DNA of 64,000 nucleotides from NCBI RefSeq assembly GCF_042675645.1, contig NZ_JBHTJH010000017.1:1178001-1242000 (forward strand), read 5' to 3'. The DNA is from Sungkyunkwania multivorans. GTDB lineage: Bacteria; Bacteroidota; Bacteroidia; Flavobacteriales; Flavobacteriaceae. Position 1 is the stretch's first letter. Each line of letters starts with the position of its first letter. Shown here one piece after another: positions 1 through 8,889 of the stretch. Under the pieces are notes generated by a model. That model was not told the DNA's origin and ran no database searches. It saw nothing but the letters and a program-made list of their open reading frames with translations. The translations under genes and the position numbers were made by a program.

Positions 1-414
1 CAGCTATTCGAATTGGGTGAGGCAACAGCAGAGATCCACTTTAAGCTTGGAAGGGCCTATAGCCGCCTTAACAGACATGAAGAGGCGTTGAAGCACTACA
101 AGGAAGCTTTAAAGCTAAAAGACCCAGCACTCACTGCAGAGTACAATGCCATTGGCGAGACTTACATGACGATGGGCGATGATAAGAATGCGGTAAAATA
201 TTTGGATAAGGCCATGGACGAGTCGCCCAAAAGCCTTCTTCTCAATTATTCGATCATTCGAAGAATCGATGGTCGTATGAAAGACCCAAAAATTAAATTG
301 CACTTCTTTTTGAAGTTCAAAAAACGCTTCCCAAAGGCCCGACCAAATATTTTGGAATATGTAAATAGTAGAATTTCGCACTATAAGGCTGAAATCCATC
401 TAGCAGCCGAATAA
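1..414 (+). CDS. TPR-repeat protein, 3' part (5' end outside window)
   Basis: The frame is open from base 1 (Gln-Leu-Phe-Glu-Leu-Gly...), so the gene begins upstream of the window. The visible 137 codons carry helical repeats of the tetratricopeptide type: an A-x-I-H-F-K-L-G-R-A-Y segment, then a Y-N-A-I-G-E-T-Y segment with the usual ~34-residue spacing and small-residue pattern. TPR arrays mediate protein-protein contacts; no catalytic domain is visible in this fragment and the partner cannot be told. The C-terminal ~45 residues are basic and outside the repeat pattern. The call is sound, the specific role unknown. Confidence 0.7.
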   Translation, partial: QLFELGEATAEIHFKLGRAYSRLNRHEEALKHYKEALKLKDPALTAEYNAIGETYMTMGDDKNAVKYLDKAMDESPKSLLLNYSIIRRIDGRMKDPKIKLHFFLKFKKRFPKARPNILEYVNSRISHYKAEIHLAAE

Positions 415-458
415 GAATCCATAAAAAGTTGTATTTTCCCATAACTTTTCAATCGCAA

Positions 459-965
459 ATGAAAACGACCTGCGGAATACTACCACTTATACTTACATTG
501 CTTTTAACAAGTTGCGAACTTTTTCAACCTAAGGAAAGTGCCGAGAGCTTGAGTGATAAATACCTCGAAAGTGTGAGTTGGGATACCTTGGACCAATATC
601 CATTATTTGAAAATTGCGAGGAAACAATGGCCAAAGATGCGCAGCGCAACTGCTTTGAAAATACCCTTTTTGATAATCTTTATGCAGAATTGTCGCAACA
701 GCAGATCACGGTCAGTAAAACTGTCAACGATACAGTGATGCTTCATTTCACGATCTCTAAAGATGGAATTTTAACACTAGACAAGATCGACAAGAGCCCT
801 CTGATAGAAAAGGAGATCCCACATTTGGATAGCTTGCTGCATGCATCGCTAGAAAAATTACCTTCCCTGTATGCTGGTCTTAAAAAAGTGGCGACCGGAG
901 ATGTTTCCGAGATGGTTCCAGTAGAGGTGTCCTGTGCACTTCCACTGATCATCAGGGCTTTTTAA
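459..965 (+). CDS. Lipoprotein with TonB-C-terminal-like domain, unknown role
   Basis: The start is set at the ATG at 459, because the residues from there form a classical lipoprotein signal: two Lys-region residues, a hydrophobic core and the lipobox L-L-T-S-C. A longer TTG start at 429 would bury this signal. The mature protein (~150 aa) has a segment F-T-I-S-K-D-G followed by a strand-helix pattern, resembling the C-terminal domain of TonB-like proteins, but the resemblance is weak and the usual terminal YP-like motif is not clear. It probably sits at the inner or outer membrane facing the periplasm. It ends 4 nt into the convergent Bax-inhibitor gene. Confidence 0.65.
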   Translation: MKTTCGILPLILTLLLTSCELFQPKESAESLSDKYLESVSWDTLDQYPLFENCEETMAKDAQRNCFENTLFDNLYAELSQQQITVSKTVNDTVMLHFTISKDGILTLDKIDKSPLIEKEIPHLDSLLHASLEKLPSLYAGLKKVATGDVSEMVPVEVSCALPLIIRAF

Positions 966-1702
966 AAGCGAGTCGCTAATTTCCGCATGAGTCTTAGAAT
1001 CTCTACATACAGCCAAATCAGTGTAACCAATAATCCCCAAGTGGCGATCCACTCGCGTTCTTTTGGTGCGCGCCCACGATACCTTTCGATATAGTCAAAG
1101 TCCAATAGTAGCGAAAGCGAAGCGACAATCGCTGCAATCACATTGAAACCGATGGCAAACCAAGACGTCCCTCTGATAAAGGAGACTTCAATATCGAAAA
1201 AACGTAGAATCCAAGTGATGATGTAGATGGTAAATATGGTCACGGCGGCGGAGATCACCACACTTTTAAATTGTTTGGTAACCTTGATGATCCTCGCCGA
1301 ATACAGGAGTAACATTACAAAGAAAGTGATGAGGGTCATTCCGACCGCCTGAAAGGGAAAGCCTGGGAAACTTTTGTGCACATATGCGCTGATACCACCA
1401 AGAAGGAACCCCTTGGATAATGCGTAAATAATTACCAGCCATTTGGCCCATTGCGGTTTAAAGGATATTAGAACGCTACATATTAGCGAAACTATGATAC
1501 CACCATTTGTATACCATTTTATGTTCGCGCCTTCGAAAAACAACTTCCAAGTATATCCCGCAGTGATTGAGGTGAGTGCCAAGCAAAAGAGCGATTTGAT
1601 AAGGATGCCTCTGATGCTCATGCGCCCCATTTTTCTTGAAGGACGGTCCCAAAAATGGTTTGTAAAAGCAGGATTGGAGGTACTTAGTCCAAAAATGGCC
1701 AT
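962..1702 (-). CDS. Bax inhibitor-1/YccA family membrane protein
   Basis: The 246-aa protein has about seven hydrophobic helices and ends in the signature of the BI-1/YccA family: L-D-F-D-Y-I-E-R followed by A-P-K-x-x-E-W and a last helix G-L-L-V-T-L-I-W-L-Y-V-E-I-L-R-L. Length is normal for the Bacteroidota branch (about 230-250 aa). Family members are integral membrane proteins linked to ion leak and stress; the bacterial substrate is unclear. The ATG at 1702 gives a typical N-terminus with an S-N-P motif. It is a single gene, convergent with the lipoprotein before it. Confidence 0.88.
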   Translation of the reverse strand: MAIFGLSTSNPAFTNHFWDRPSRKMGRMSIRGILIKSLFCLALTSITAGYTWKLFFEGANIKWYTNGGIIVSLICSVLISFKPQWAKWLVIIYALSKGFLLGGISAYVHKSFPGFPFQAVGMTLITFFVMLLLYSARIIKVTKQFKSVVISAAVTIFTIYIITWILRFFDIEVSFIRGTSWFAIGFNVIAAIVASLSLLLDFDYIERYRGRAPKEREWIATWGLLVTLIWLYVEILRLMRKLATRF

Positions 1703-1744
1703 ATTTTGTGAATTTGAAAGATGTTAAAATTATAAAAAATTAAG

Positions 1745-1802
1745 TTGTCAAATTATTTTTACTGACAATATTTTTGTAAATTTACTTAACCTAATAGGTA
1801 AA
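1745..1802 (+). promoter_or_regulatory. Promoter and palindromic operator candidate of the Xre/RES operon
   Basis: A Bacteroidota-type promoter can be read directly: TTG at 1745-1747 and TATTTTTG (TAnnTTTG) at 1769-1776, spacer 21. Just downstream lie the perfect palindrome GTAAATTTAC (1776-1785) and an ACCT-AAT-AGGT inverted repeat ending near 1799, both before the ATG at 1812. Type II antitoxins of the Xre/ParS group usually repress their own operon from such sites, so these are likely operators. That the antitoxin binds them is inference. Confidence 0.55.
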
Positions 1803-1811
1803 TAAACCAAT

Positions 1812-2225
1812 ATGGAAGCATTTACATTGAGTGATTTTGTGGAAACTAAAAATCAATCACCACAGACTAAGTTGCGAATTATTCACGCATCACGTAGTGG
1901 AGTCTCACGCTCTGACCTTAAAAAATTCAGTCTGCGCGTGGCACTGCCATTGACCAAGATCTCCGAGGTAGTCCCTGCATCCTATTCTACGCTCTCCAAA
2001 AAAAGTAATTATGACAAGGAGGTGAGCGAGCGTCTTTTTGAGATAGCCGAAGTGTATGCCAAGGGTTTCGAGGTGTTCGGCGATGAAAAAAAATTCAATA
2101 ATTGGATTCATGAGGCCAACCTTGCGCTTGGAGGAATACCCCCGTTTTCACTATTGGACACTAGCTATGGTGTTCAGATAGTACTTAACGAGTTGGGAAG
2201 AATAGACCACGGTATCTTCGCATAA
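1812..2225 (+). CDS. Antitoxin, Xre/MbcA/ParS toxin-binding type
   Basis: This 137-aa protein lies 2 nt upstream of a RES-domain toxin gene, the standard order of Xre-RES (ParS/ParT-like) toxin-antitoxin pairs. The C-terminal half shows the toxin-binding domain pattern: a helix R-L-F-E-I-A-E-V-Y-A-K-G, then F-G-D-E-K-K-F-N-N-W, then A-L-G-G-I-P-P-F-S-L-L-D-T-S-Y-G. The N-terminal half would carry the Xre-like HTH that represses the operon. It neutralises the toxin by direct binding. Length is normal for the family. Confidence 0.88.
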   Translation: MEAFTLSDFVETKNQSPQTKLRIIHASRSGVSRSDLKKFSLRVALPLTKISEVVPASYSTLSKKSNYDKEVSERLFEIAEVYAKGFEVFGDEKKFNNWIHEANLALGGIPPFSLLDTSYGVQIVLNELGRIDHGIFA

Positions 2226-2227
2226 AA

Positions 2228-2686
2228 ATGGTCGTTTACCGAATAGATCGCGAAAAACGTAAAAATGATCTGCTTTCGGGTGTCGGCGCTCAAGAATATG
2301 GAGGTCGGTGGAATAAGATCGGTACAAAAGCGATCTACGCATCACAACATGTTTCATTGGCATATCTGGAAGTAGCCATGCATCTCAATATGACGATGAG
2401 CTTGCCTACAGATCGTATCCTTGTGCATATCGAAATACCAAATACCATCAAGATCGAAACTTTAGAGAAATTACCAACAGATTGGCGCCGTCTTCCTTAC
2501 AACTACGAGACACAAGAGATATTCACTAGATTTTGTAAGCAAGAGAGAGGCTTGGTGTTAAGGGTGCCCTCGGTCGTGGTTCCTTCAGAATACAATTTTA
2601 TAATCAATCCCATACACAAAGACTTCAAGAGGATAAAGATCCTGAAAACAGAAAAATTCATATTCGACGACCGCTTGCTAAAATAG
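2228..2686 (+). CDS. RES-domain toxin (type II TA system)
   Basis: The 152-aa protein has the RES domain pattern: Y-R-I near the N-terminus, then Y-G-G-R-W-N, a Y-A-S-x-x-x-S-L-A-Y-L-E block and, C-terminal, V-P-S-x-V-V-P-x-E-x-N-F-I-I-N-P. The R, E and S of these blocks are the family's conserved active-site residues. Known members degrade or ADP-ribosylate using NAD+, causing growth arrest. It starts 2 nt after the antitoxin stop, so the two are co-transcribed. No truncation is seen. Confidence 0.9.
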   Translation: MVVYRIDREKRKNDLLSGVGAQEYGGRWNKIGTKAIYASQHVSLAYLEVAMHLNMTMSLPTDRILVHIEIPNTIKIETLEKLPTDWRRLPYNYETQEIFTRFCKQERGLVLRVPSVVVPSEYNFIINPIHKDFKRIKILKTEKFIFDDRLLK

Positions 2687-2710
2687 AGGCTATATCCAGA
2701 AGTTCTGCTG

Positions 2711-3586
2711 TCACAGAGCAAATCTGTATCCCAGACCAATATTTACAGGAAATTGACCATTATCATCTGCATTAAGCCCCCACATATCTAACGAGGTAAA
2801 GGTTATGTACTGTCCTTCGGCTACACGAAAATTTGCGCCAATGCCTAAGATCAGTGGGGCGTTAAAGTTAGACCCACTACTCGCTCTGATGATCTCTTCA
2901 CCATCTCCATCGATGATTGGAGGCAAATTTGAACTAAAATTGTTGTAGGTGACAATGTTCAGGTTGGCAAAGACATTGAATTTGGGTGCATTGATGATCT
3001 TATAACGGTAATTAAGCGATAATTGAGTGGCCGAATAATCAAACGCATCGCTCTTAAAAGAATGTTTAGCGCCCAATACAAGCGAATGGGAAGGCAACAC
3101 ATTTTGATCGCTTACTTCAAATTCAGCTCTTAAAAACAAATTGGTCTTATTATCAGGATTGGTTACAAAAGGATTATTGGTAATTCCGCCAATGACCGCT
3201 AAACTAGTAGCTAGTGGATTGCTCCGCTTTTTCACAACGTAACTGCTGTCCTGGCTTTTATTGTAGGCATCAACAAAGTCTTTAAGGCTATATAATACAA
3301 ACTTCACCCGTTGCGTATTTTCATTGCCCGTCAAGTCTTCTAAGGTTTGTTTGTACTCTTGTTTATATTGCTGGTCCATGCCGAGTGTATTCTTTAGCTC
3401 GACGATCTCTGTTCCTTTTTTAATAAAGTAACGATAATTAGAACGGTTGGCGTTCCAAAGTAAGGTGAGGGTGCCTTCGGCTTCCTTCTGCAATATCAAT
3501 GTTTCACCATTAACTGTATAGGATTCCTGCGCCTGTACCACATAGGTGGACATAAGTAATGCAACGCTTAACAACAACTTCTTCAT
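2711..3586 (-). CDS. Secreted or outer-membrane protein of unknown function
   Basis: A start at 3586 (or the adjacent ATG at 3589) gives a clean signal peptide: M-K-K, a hydrophobic stretch and cleavage after V-V-Q-A-Q. The longer frame back to 3652 adds a hydrophobic run that does not look like a start. The rest, about 290 aa, has alternating polar and apolar residues in its second half, a conserved-looking G-L-G-Y-R-F-A-L end and a terminal hydrophobic residue, as in outer-membrane beta-barrel proteins. I do not recognise the family. Two CCAATTGG palindromes lie in the upstream region. Confidence 0.6.
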   Translation of the reverse strand: MKKLLLSVALLMSTYVVQAQESYTVNGETLILQKEAEGTLTLLWNANRSNYRYFIKKGTEIVELKNTLGMDQQYKQEYKQTLEDLTGNENTQRVKFVLYSLKDFVDAYNKSQDSSYVVKKRSNPLATSLAVIGGITNNPFVTNPDNKTNLFLRAEFEVSDQNVLPSHSLVLGAKHSFKSDAFDYSATQLSLNYRYKIINAPKFNVFANLNIVTYNNFSSNLPPIIDGDGEEIIRASSGSNFNAPLILGIGANFRVAEGQYITFTSLDMWGLNADDNGQFPVNIGLGYRFAL

Positions 3587-3646
3587 CATGACATTGGGGT
3601 TTAGATGAGGTAAAAATAAAAAAATTAAAATTGATACCACATGTTC

Positions 3647-3711
3647 CCCCAATTGGCCATAAAATGATGAAAAGATTTGTTGTAAAAACGAAACACCATG
3701 TCCAATTGGGG
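3647..3711. repeat. 10-bp inverted repeat with CCAATTGG palindromes upstream of an envelope gene
   Basis: CCCCAATTGG at 3647-3656 and CCAATTGGGG at 3702-3711 are exact reverse complements 45 bp apart, each containing the palindrome CCAATTGG. They lie in the non-coding gap between the genes starting at 3586 and ending at 3781, on the promoter side of the first. They may be operator sites; no matching regulator is seen nearby. Confidence 0.4.
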
Positions 3712-3780
3712 CACGTGTCTTTCATTTCGATTGATGAATGGAATTTTTTTGTTTTGAATATTAAAATTAGAAAGACGAAT

Positions 3781-4905
3781 TCACTGCTTAAAGTATCTTC
3801 CCTTCCATTGATACCCAGAGAACAATGAGAACACCGCTACTAAAGTGCTAAATATGGGATAGCACAAATAAGCTAGCATCAAATGCAACATCCGTATCGG
3901 CTTTTGAAAGAATTTGGAGGTATTCGCCAAGAGCGGTGTGTCGATAATAAACTTGCTCAACATCCAAATAATGAAGTGGACAACACTTATCTGTCCCGAA
4001 AATAGTAGCCCCCAAGCGACTACAGTGCATAGGTTCATCAATAAGACGATGATTCCGGTGCTTTTTGCAAAAATACTCTTGTAGCTAGCTGTTTTTGAAG
4101 CCCATCGTATTCGTTGATTCCATAACTGTTTCCATGTGGTTTCGGGTAAGGTATGCACTAGTGCTTCTCTCGACTTCAAATAAAAAAGCTGACCAGGAAA
4201 TTTTTCTCCCATCTTTTCAATCAGAAAAACATCATCCCCACTAGCGATATGATCATTACCCTCAAAGCCATTTACTCCGATGAAATCCTTTTTCATATAT
4301 GCTAAATTTGCACCGTTGGCCATAAACGGCTTTCCTAGACCAAAACTACCGATAGTGGCCCCGACCAAACTATAAAGGTCAAGCAGTTGAAACTGCTGTA
4401 AAAAAGAATCATCAACTTCGTAAGTCACTGGACCAGCGACAAGTTTGGGTTGTTTCAGCTGAATAAAAGTATCAAAGATCGACAGCCACGTTGTTGGTAA
4501 AGCACAATCGGCATCTGTTGTTATGATCCAATCGTATTTCGCTACTGCGATCGCAGATCTTATAGCATCTTTTTTTGGTGAAGGTGATGTTCTCGTATTC
4601 TTAAGAATAGCCATTTCGGCATTGTTCTGCTTCTCTGTGAAGGCATTGATGACCTCAATAGAATTGTCCTCGGAGTTATCATCGACCAGTATTACTTCGA
4701 ACAAGTTGCTGGGATAATCCAAGTTCGAGATACTTGCTAGCAGTCTTGAGAGATTATCGGCTTCGTTTCTAAAAGGGACAACGATCGAGAAAGTGGTCTT
4801 TGGCGTATCTATTAACGCTACAAAATCGTTTGATTTGTAGAGTCCATAGACCAACCAAAAGATCAGTATGGCATAACTAATTAAAATAATGATGAAGAAG
4901 ATCAT
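3781..4905 (-). CDS. Family 2 glycosyltransferase, membrane-anchored
   Basis: A GT-A type glycosyltransferase of 374 aa. After an N-terminal transmembrane helix come F-S-I-V-V-P-F-R-N-E (about residue 40), V-I-L-V-D-D-N-S-E-D (nucleotide-sugar binding) and T-T-D-A-D-C (the DxD-like metal site), then a Q-R-I-R-W-A motif typical of processive or N-acyl-type GT2 enzymes. C-terminal helices anchor it. It transfers a sugar from an activated donor to a lipid or polysaccharide on the cytoplasmic side; the substrate is unknown. It overlaps the stop of the UPF0104 gene by 4 nt, so both form an operon. Confidence 0.87.
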   Translation of the reverse strand: MIFFIIILISYAILIFWLVYGLYKSNDFVALIDTPKTTFSIVVPFRNEADNLSRLLASISNLDYPSNLFEVILVDDNSEDNSIEVINAFTEKQNNAEMAILKNTRTSPSPKKDAIRSAIAVAKYDWIITTDADCALPTTWLSIFDTFIQLKQPKLVAGPVTYEVDDSFLQQFQLLDLYSLVGATIGSFGLGKPFMANGANLAYMKKDFIGVNGFEGNDHIASGDDVFLIEKMGEKFPGQLFYLKSREALVHTLPETTWKQLWNQRIRWASKTASYKSIFAKSTGIIVLLMNLCTVVAWGLLFSGQISVVHFIIWMLSKFIIDTPLLANTSKFFQKPIRMLHLMLAYLCYPIFSTLVAVFSLFSGYQWKGRYFKQ

Positions 4906-5891
4906 TCGTTATCAGTTTTCCAAGCGTTGAAATTCAATACATAATAACTGCCGAAGACACTTGGCAGAACAAAATTTAGAAGCCACATCAAGCTGGTGAT
5001 ACATAAGATGGTCAATTCATTAATTTGCATGAAACCAAAGAGCCAGACTGCCGCTCCGCCTCTGATCACCACATCAAAGATAAATACCGTTGGCACCAGC
5101 GAGGCGATGAGATACATAGAAGTTATGAGCATCATAGCCTCAAAATAGGTCAATGTGATTCCAAACATCTGGAGCAAAAAGAAAAACTGAAAAGAAAAGG
5201 TGGCATATCTAAGCAATGATAAGGCCCATGCTTGGATGTGCAGTCGTAAGGTCATCTTCTGTACAAATTCCTTGATCTTTTGAAATGAAAATCCTTTTAT
5301 TTGAAGTCTTCGGTGTCGTAATCCAAATAGACCTGCCACCACAATGGCGATCAATATGGCGACAGATCGCAAAATCCTATAGTAATCTATGGCTACCTCA
5401 AAATGGCTTAAAAAAAAGTATAGCCCTATGGCACCCAAAATGATGGTGACACTCATTTGTAACATATTGCTCCATAGATTGAGAAACAACACTTTTTTCC
5501 GATGATTTTTTGAATAATAGACCACTTTAGCACCATATTCACCAATGCGATTGGGAGTGAGTAAGGAAGCTGTTAACGCACCCAAACTCTGTTCCATCGC
5601 ATCCTTGAAGGAGATCCTTTTTAGCGAAGCGGTCAATGCTTTCCATTTCAACCCTTCTAATATCCAATTAAGGGCACTTAGTAGCAACAGGACAAGGATA
5701 TTATTAACATGAAAAACACGATTGTTCTGAATTGTTTCCCAAAAAATATCGATATCTAGTCGTTGGTTGTTAGTTAATCGATGATATACGAAGTAGGCCA
5801 TACCAATTACAATGGATAGCTTCACTAAAAGCAAAAGAAATTGCCTAGTTTTGTATGAGACGCTATAAAGCATAGCTACAAAGAAACACAT
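4902..5891 (-). CDS. UPF0104/LPG-synthase-type transmembrane protein
   Basis: A 329-aa protein of about eight hydrophobic helices with a conserved T-P-N-R-I-G-E-Y-G-A-K block near residue 115, the hallmark of the lysylphosphatidylglycerol synthase transmembrane (UPF0104) family. The cytoplasmic aminoacyl-transfer domain of MprF is absent, as in most stand-alone members. Such proteins are often paired with GT2 glycosyltransferases and are thought to help move or modify lipid-linked substrates. An ATG at 5873 is an alternative start. It is the first gene of a two-gene operon. Confidence 0.8.
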   Translation of the reverse strand: MCFFVAMLYSVSYKTRQFLLLLVKLSIVIGMAYFVYHRLTNNQRLDIDIFWETIQNNRVFHVNNILVLLLLSALNWILEGLKWKALTASLKRISFKDAMEQSLGALTASLLTPNRIGEYGAKVVYYSKNHRKKVLFLNLWSNMLQMSVTIILGAIGLYFFLSHFEVAIDYYRILRSVAILIAIVVAGLFGLRHRRLQIKGFSFQKIKEFVQKMTLRLHIQAWALSLLRYATFSFQFFFLLQMFGITLTYFEAMMLITSMYLIASLVPTVFIFDVVIRGGAAVWLFGFMQINELTILCITSLMWLLNFVLPSVFGSYYVLNFNAWKTDNE

Positions 5892-5926
5892 TTACGAACA
5901 ATAATTGTCATCCTATCGGAGCTGAG

Positions 5927-6496
5927 GTGCAACCAATATTGAAAACAGAAAAGATCATCCTTGGCATTGACCCCGGAACCACGATCATGGGTTTTGGCTT
6001 GATCAAAGTGGTGAACAAGAAGATGGAGTTCTTACAATTGAACGAACTGCATCTAAAGAAGTACGATGATCATTATTTAAAGTTAAAACTCATCTTTGAG
6101 CGTACCGTTGAACTGATAGATACGTTCTATCCTGACGAGATCGCCATTGAGGCACCCTTCTTTGGCAAAAATGTCCAATCGATGTTGAAACTTGGCCGTG
6201 CTCAGGGTGTGGCGATGGCTGCAGGGCTCTCTAGACAGGTTCCAATTACCGAATATTCACCTAAAAAGATCAAAATGGCCATTACGGGCAACGGAAATGC
6301 CAGCAAGGAACAGGTTGCCAAAATGCTCCAAACTCTACTGAAACTGAAAGCACTTCCTAAGAATTTGGATTCTACCGATGGTCTAGCAGCTGCTGTCTGT
6401 CATTTTTATAACGAAGATAGGATGGACGTGGGAAAAAGCTACACAGGATGGTCGGCATTTGTAAAGCAGAACGAGAAAAGGGTAAAAAAAGGATGA
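5927..6496 (+). CDS. ruvC: Crossover junction endodeoxyribonuclease RuvC
   Basis: RuvC resolves Holliday junctions together with RuvAB. The acidic catalytic residues are in the expected places: D in I-L-G-I-D-P-G (residue 15), E in I-A-I-E-A-P-F-F-G, and D in S-T-D-G-L-A-A-A-V-C-H. Length 189 aa is usual for Bacteroidota. A GTG start at 5927 is chosen because GGAG lies 5 nt upstream; a TTG at 5939 would also give a normal N-terminus. It is divergent from the UPF0104 gene, with only about 35 bp between them. Confidence 0.95.
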   Translation: MQPILKTEKIILGIDPGTTIMGFGLIKVVNKKMEFLQLNELHLKKYDDHYLKLKLIFERTVELIDTFYPDEIAIEAPFFGKNVQSMLKLGRAQGVAMAAGLSRQVPITEYSPKKIKMAITGNGNASKEQVAKMLQTLLKLKALPKNLDSTDGLAAAVCHFYNEDRMDVGKSYTGWSAFVKQNEKRVKKG

Positions 6497-6632
6497 CGAT
6501 TGACCATTTATTATATTTTATTTTCTTCCGTTTGGTTTATCGGTCATATCGTTTCAAGAGACCAGTGACGGAGTCTGTGATACCTTGGTCAAAGATCTCC
6601 GTATCTTTGACAAATGCATTTAAGCGTTGAGC

Positions 6633-7766
6633 ATGTCCGGCATCTATCTTCATATCCCATTCTGTAAGCAGGCCTGTCACTACTGCGATTTTCACTTTTC
6701 AACATCCTTGAAGAAAAAAGATGCGATGGTCGAGGCCCTTCAAAAGGAGCTGCAGTTAAGAAAGAACGAATTTGCCGAGGAAGTTATTGAAACGATTTAT
6801 TTTGGTGGGGGTACTCCCTCTTTACTATCGATTGAGGATCTACAGGTGCTTATAGACACTGTGGTTGATAATTACTCGGTTGTAGAGAGTCCCGAGATCA
6901 CGTTGGAGGCGAATCCCGATGATCTAACAGCGGGTCTAATTGAAGCATTGGCGAATACCAAGATCAACAGGCTTTCGATAGGTGTTCAATCCTTTTTTGA
7001 AACAGACCTTAAATTGATGAATCGTGCACATAACGCCAAAGAAGCGGAAAGATGTGTGGAAATGGCCAGCAAGCATTTCAAAAATATATCTATCGACCTT
7101 ATCTATGGTATTCCCGGAATGGACAATCAGCGCTGGATACAGAATATTCAGAAAGCGCTGTCTTATGACATCCCGCATATATCTAGTTATGCATTGACCG
7201 TAGAGCCTAGAACAGCCTTAGCAAAATTTATCCAAAAAGGAGTGGTGGACCCAGTTGATGATGATGTGGCGCAAGAACACTTTCATCTGTTGGTCGATCG
7301 ACTTTTGGACCATGGATATATTCATTATGAGCTTTCAAACTTTGGTAAAAAGGGATATTTCAGCAAAAATAACACGGCCTATTGGAAAGGGAAGAAGTAT
7401 TTGGGTATTGGTCCTTCCGCGCACAGCTTCAATGGTTCGCAGCGAAGCTGGAACATTTCAAGCAATAGCAAGTATCTCAAAATCTTAGAAGAGAATGCGT
7501 TGCCTTTAGAAATTGAGAATTTGACGCGCACCGATCGTTATAATGAGTATGTGATGACCGGTTTGCGAACGATTTGGGGTGTTTCTTTAGACAAGGTCAA
7601 AGACGATTTTGGTCCAACGTATCATCAATATTTGCTGAAGCAAGCACAGAAATATATTGAAGAACATTTGCTATTCATCGATAAAGGAACACTTTTAACC
7701 TCAAAAAAGGGAAAATTCCTTGCAGATGGTATCGCATCTGACTTATTTTTAGTGAACTTGACCTAA
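6633..7766 (+). CDS. hemW: Radical SAM heme chaperone HemW (CPO III-like)
   Basis: The ATG at 6633 starts M-S-G-I-Y-L-H-I-P-F-C, a standard HemW N-terminus. The radical-SAM cluster motif is C11-x3-C15-x2-C18, followed by G-G-G-T-P-S (SAM binding) and R-L-S-I-G-V-Q-S-F. HemW-type proteins lack the extra Cys of true oxygen-independent coproporphyrinogen oxidase HemN (here C-x3-C-x2-C-D-F) and insert heme into respiratory enzymes; older annotation calls them coproporphyrinogen III oxidase. About 377 aa is the usual length. It follows ruvC after a 136-bp gap. Confidence 0.92.
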   Translation: MSGIYLHIPFCKQACHYCDFHFSTSLKKKDAMVEALQKELQLRKNEFAEEVIETIYFGGGTPSLLSIEDLQVLIDTVVDNYSVVESPEITLEANPDDLTAGLIEALANTKINRLSIGVQSFFETDLKLMNRAHNAKEAERCVEMASKHFKNISIDLIYGIPGMDNQRWIQNIQKALSYDIPHISSYALTVEPRTALAKFIQKGVVDPVDDDVAQEHFHLLVDRLLDHGYIHYELSNFGKKGYFSKNNTAYWKGKKYLGIGPSAHSFNGSQRSWNISSNSKYLKILEENALPLEIENLTRTDRYNEYVMTGLRTIWGVSLDKVKDDFGPTYHQYLLKQAQKYIEEHLLFIDKGTLLTSKKGKFLADGIASDLFLVNLT

Positions 7767-7779
7767 TGTATAGTACAAA

Positions 7780-8529
7780 GTGAAGACAACCATTTTTTTC
7801 AACAACAAGAATCACGAGATCGACCTATCACTTCCAAGAGATATTTCTATTCCGTTACGCGCCACCAATGATAATCCAAAAGCCTGGTATGTCGATGCAC
7901 CCAAAATAGCGCCGGTAGAAACTGATCATTGGATCGGAAAAGTTTCAGAAGGCGGTTCTGTGAATTTCAATGATATCCATTTCAATCCACACGGGCATGG
8001 AACGCATACCGAATGCCTAGGTCACATTACAAAGGAAGCACATTCGATAAATAAAGCTTTAAATCGCTATTTCTTTTTCGCGGAACTCATTACCGTTGCT
8101 CCAGAGAAAGATGGTGATGACTATGTGATATCAAGAAAACAACTACAATATCTTTTGGGTCAAAAGAAGCGCGAAGCGGTCATCATTCGCACCATGCCCA
8201 ATTTTTCTGACAAGCTCAATAGGCAATACTCCAACACCAACCCGCCCTATCTTATGGAGGAGGCTGCAGCTTTTATAAAGGATCGTAACATACAACACTT
8301 GTTGATCGACTTACCTTCTGTGGATAAAGAAAAGGACGATGGTAAACTTTTGGCCCATAGAGCATTCTGGGATATGGGAGGTCAGATGCGTCATAATGCG
8401 ACCATCACCGAATTGATCTACGTTCCAAACGATATCATTGACGGGACTTATTTCTTAAATATCCAGGTTGCACCATTTGAGAATGATGCTGCGCCAAGCA
8501 GACCTGTTCTCTATGAAATTATCAAATAA
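7780..8529 (+). CDS. Cyclase-family (kynurenine formamidase-like) metal hydrolase
   Basis: A 249-aa member of the cyclase/kynurenine formamidase superfamily. The metal-binding signature H-G-H-G-T-H-T-E-C-x-G-H (about residues 70-81) is intact, and the sequence starts with the expected D-L-S-L-P family element. Members hydrolyse N-formylkynurenine or other amides and lactones; here no kynurenine genes are nearby, so the substrate is open. The GTG at 7780 is the first usable start, 13 nt after hemW. The stop overlaps the next gene by one base. Confidence 0.85.
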   Translation: MKTTIFFNNKNHEIDLSLPRDISIPLRATNDNPKAWYVDAPKIAPVETDHWIGKVSEGGSVNFNDIHFNPHGHGTHTECLGHITKEAHSINKALNRYFFFAELITVAPEKDGDDYVISRKQLQYLLGQKKREAVIIRTMPNFSDKLNRQYSNTNPPYLMEEAAAFIKDRNIQHLLIDLPSVDKEKDDGKLLAHRAFWDMGGQMRHNATITELIYVPNDIIDGTYFLNIQVAPFENDAAPSRPVLYEIIK

Positions 8530-8885
8530 TGGAACGTATTTTAAAAATTGAAGAGTTAGGATTATTTGGATTGGGAGTTTATCTTTTCTCCCTGCTTTCC
8601 TTTCAATGGTGGTGGTTTCCAATACTGATCCTTTTACCCGATATCGGGATGCTCGGCTATCTATTTGGTAAAAGGGCGGGGGCTTTTACCTACAACCTCT
8701 TCCACCATAGAGCAATCGCCATCGTTGTCTATTTGTCGGGAATCTATTTTCAGCAAGAAGTTGTACAATTGATAGGGGTTATAGCATTTGCACATGCAGC
8801 AATGGACCGTATTTTCGGGTATGGACTGAAGTATGTAACCGGTTTTAATCACACGCACCTTGGAATTATAGGTAAAGAAAAGTAA
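8529..8885 (+). CDS. DUF4260 small membrane protein
   Basis: A 118-aa protein with about four hydrophobic helices and the family-typical blocks L-P-D-I-G-M-L-G-Y, Y-N-L-F-H-H and A-H-A-A-M-D-R-I-F-G-Y-G-L-K-Y, ending H-L-G-I-I-G. These match the DUF4260 pattern, a small membrane family of unknown function. Conserved D, H and R residues within helices hint at a transporter-like or enzymatic role, but nothing firmer can be said. It starts on the last base of the cyclase stop codon, so the two are translationally coupled. Confidence 0.8.
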   Translation: MERILKIEELGLFGLGVYLFSLLSFQWWWFPILILLPDIGMLGYLFGKRAGAFTYNLFHHRAIAIVVYLSGIYFQQEVVQLIGVIAFAHAAMDRIFGYGLKYVTGFNHTHLGIIGKEK

Positions 8886-8889
8886 GTAT

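Noticed and set aside
6493..6630. A 46-codon frame on the plus strand and a 38-codon minus-strand frame (M-K-I-D-A-G-H...) between ruvC and hemW
   Set aside because: Both are short, lack a start signal and overlap neighbours; no family recognised. The gap is probably a leader for hemW.
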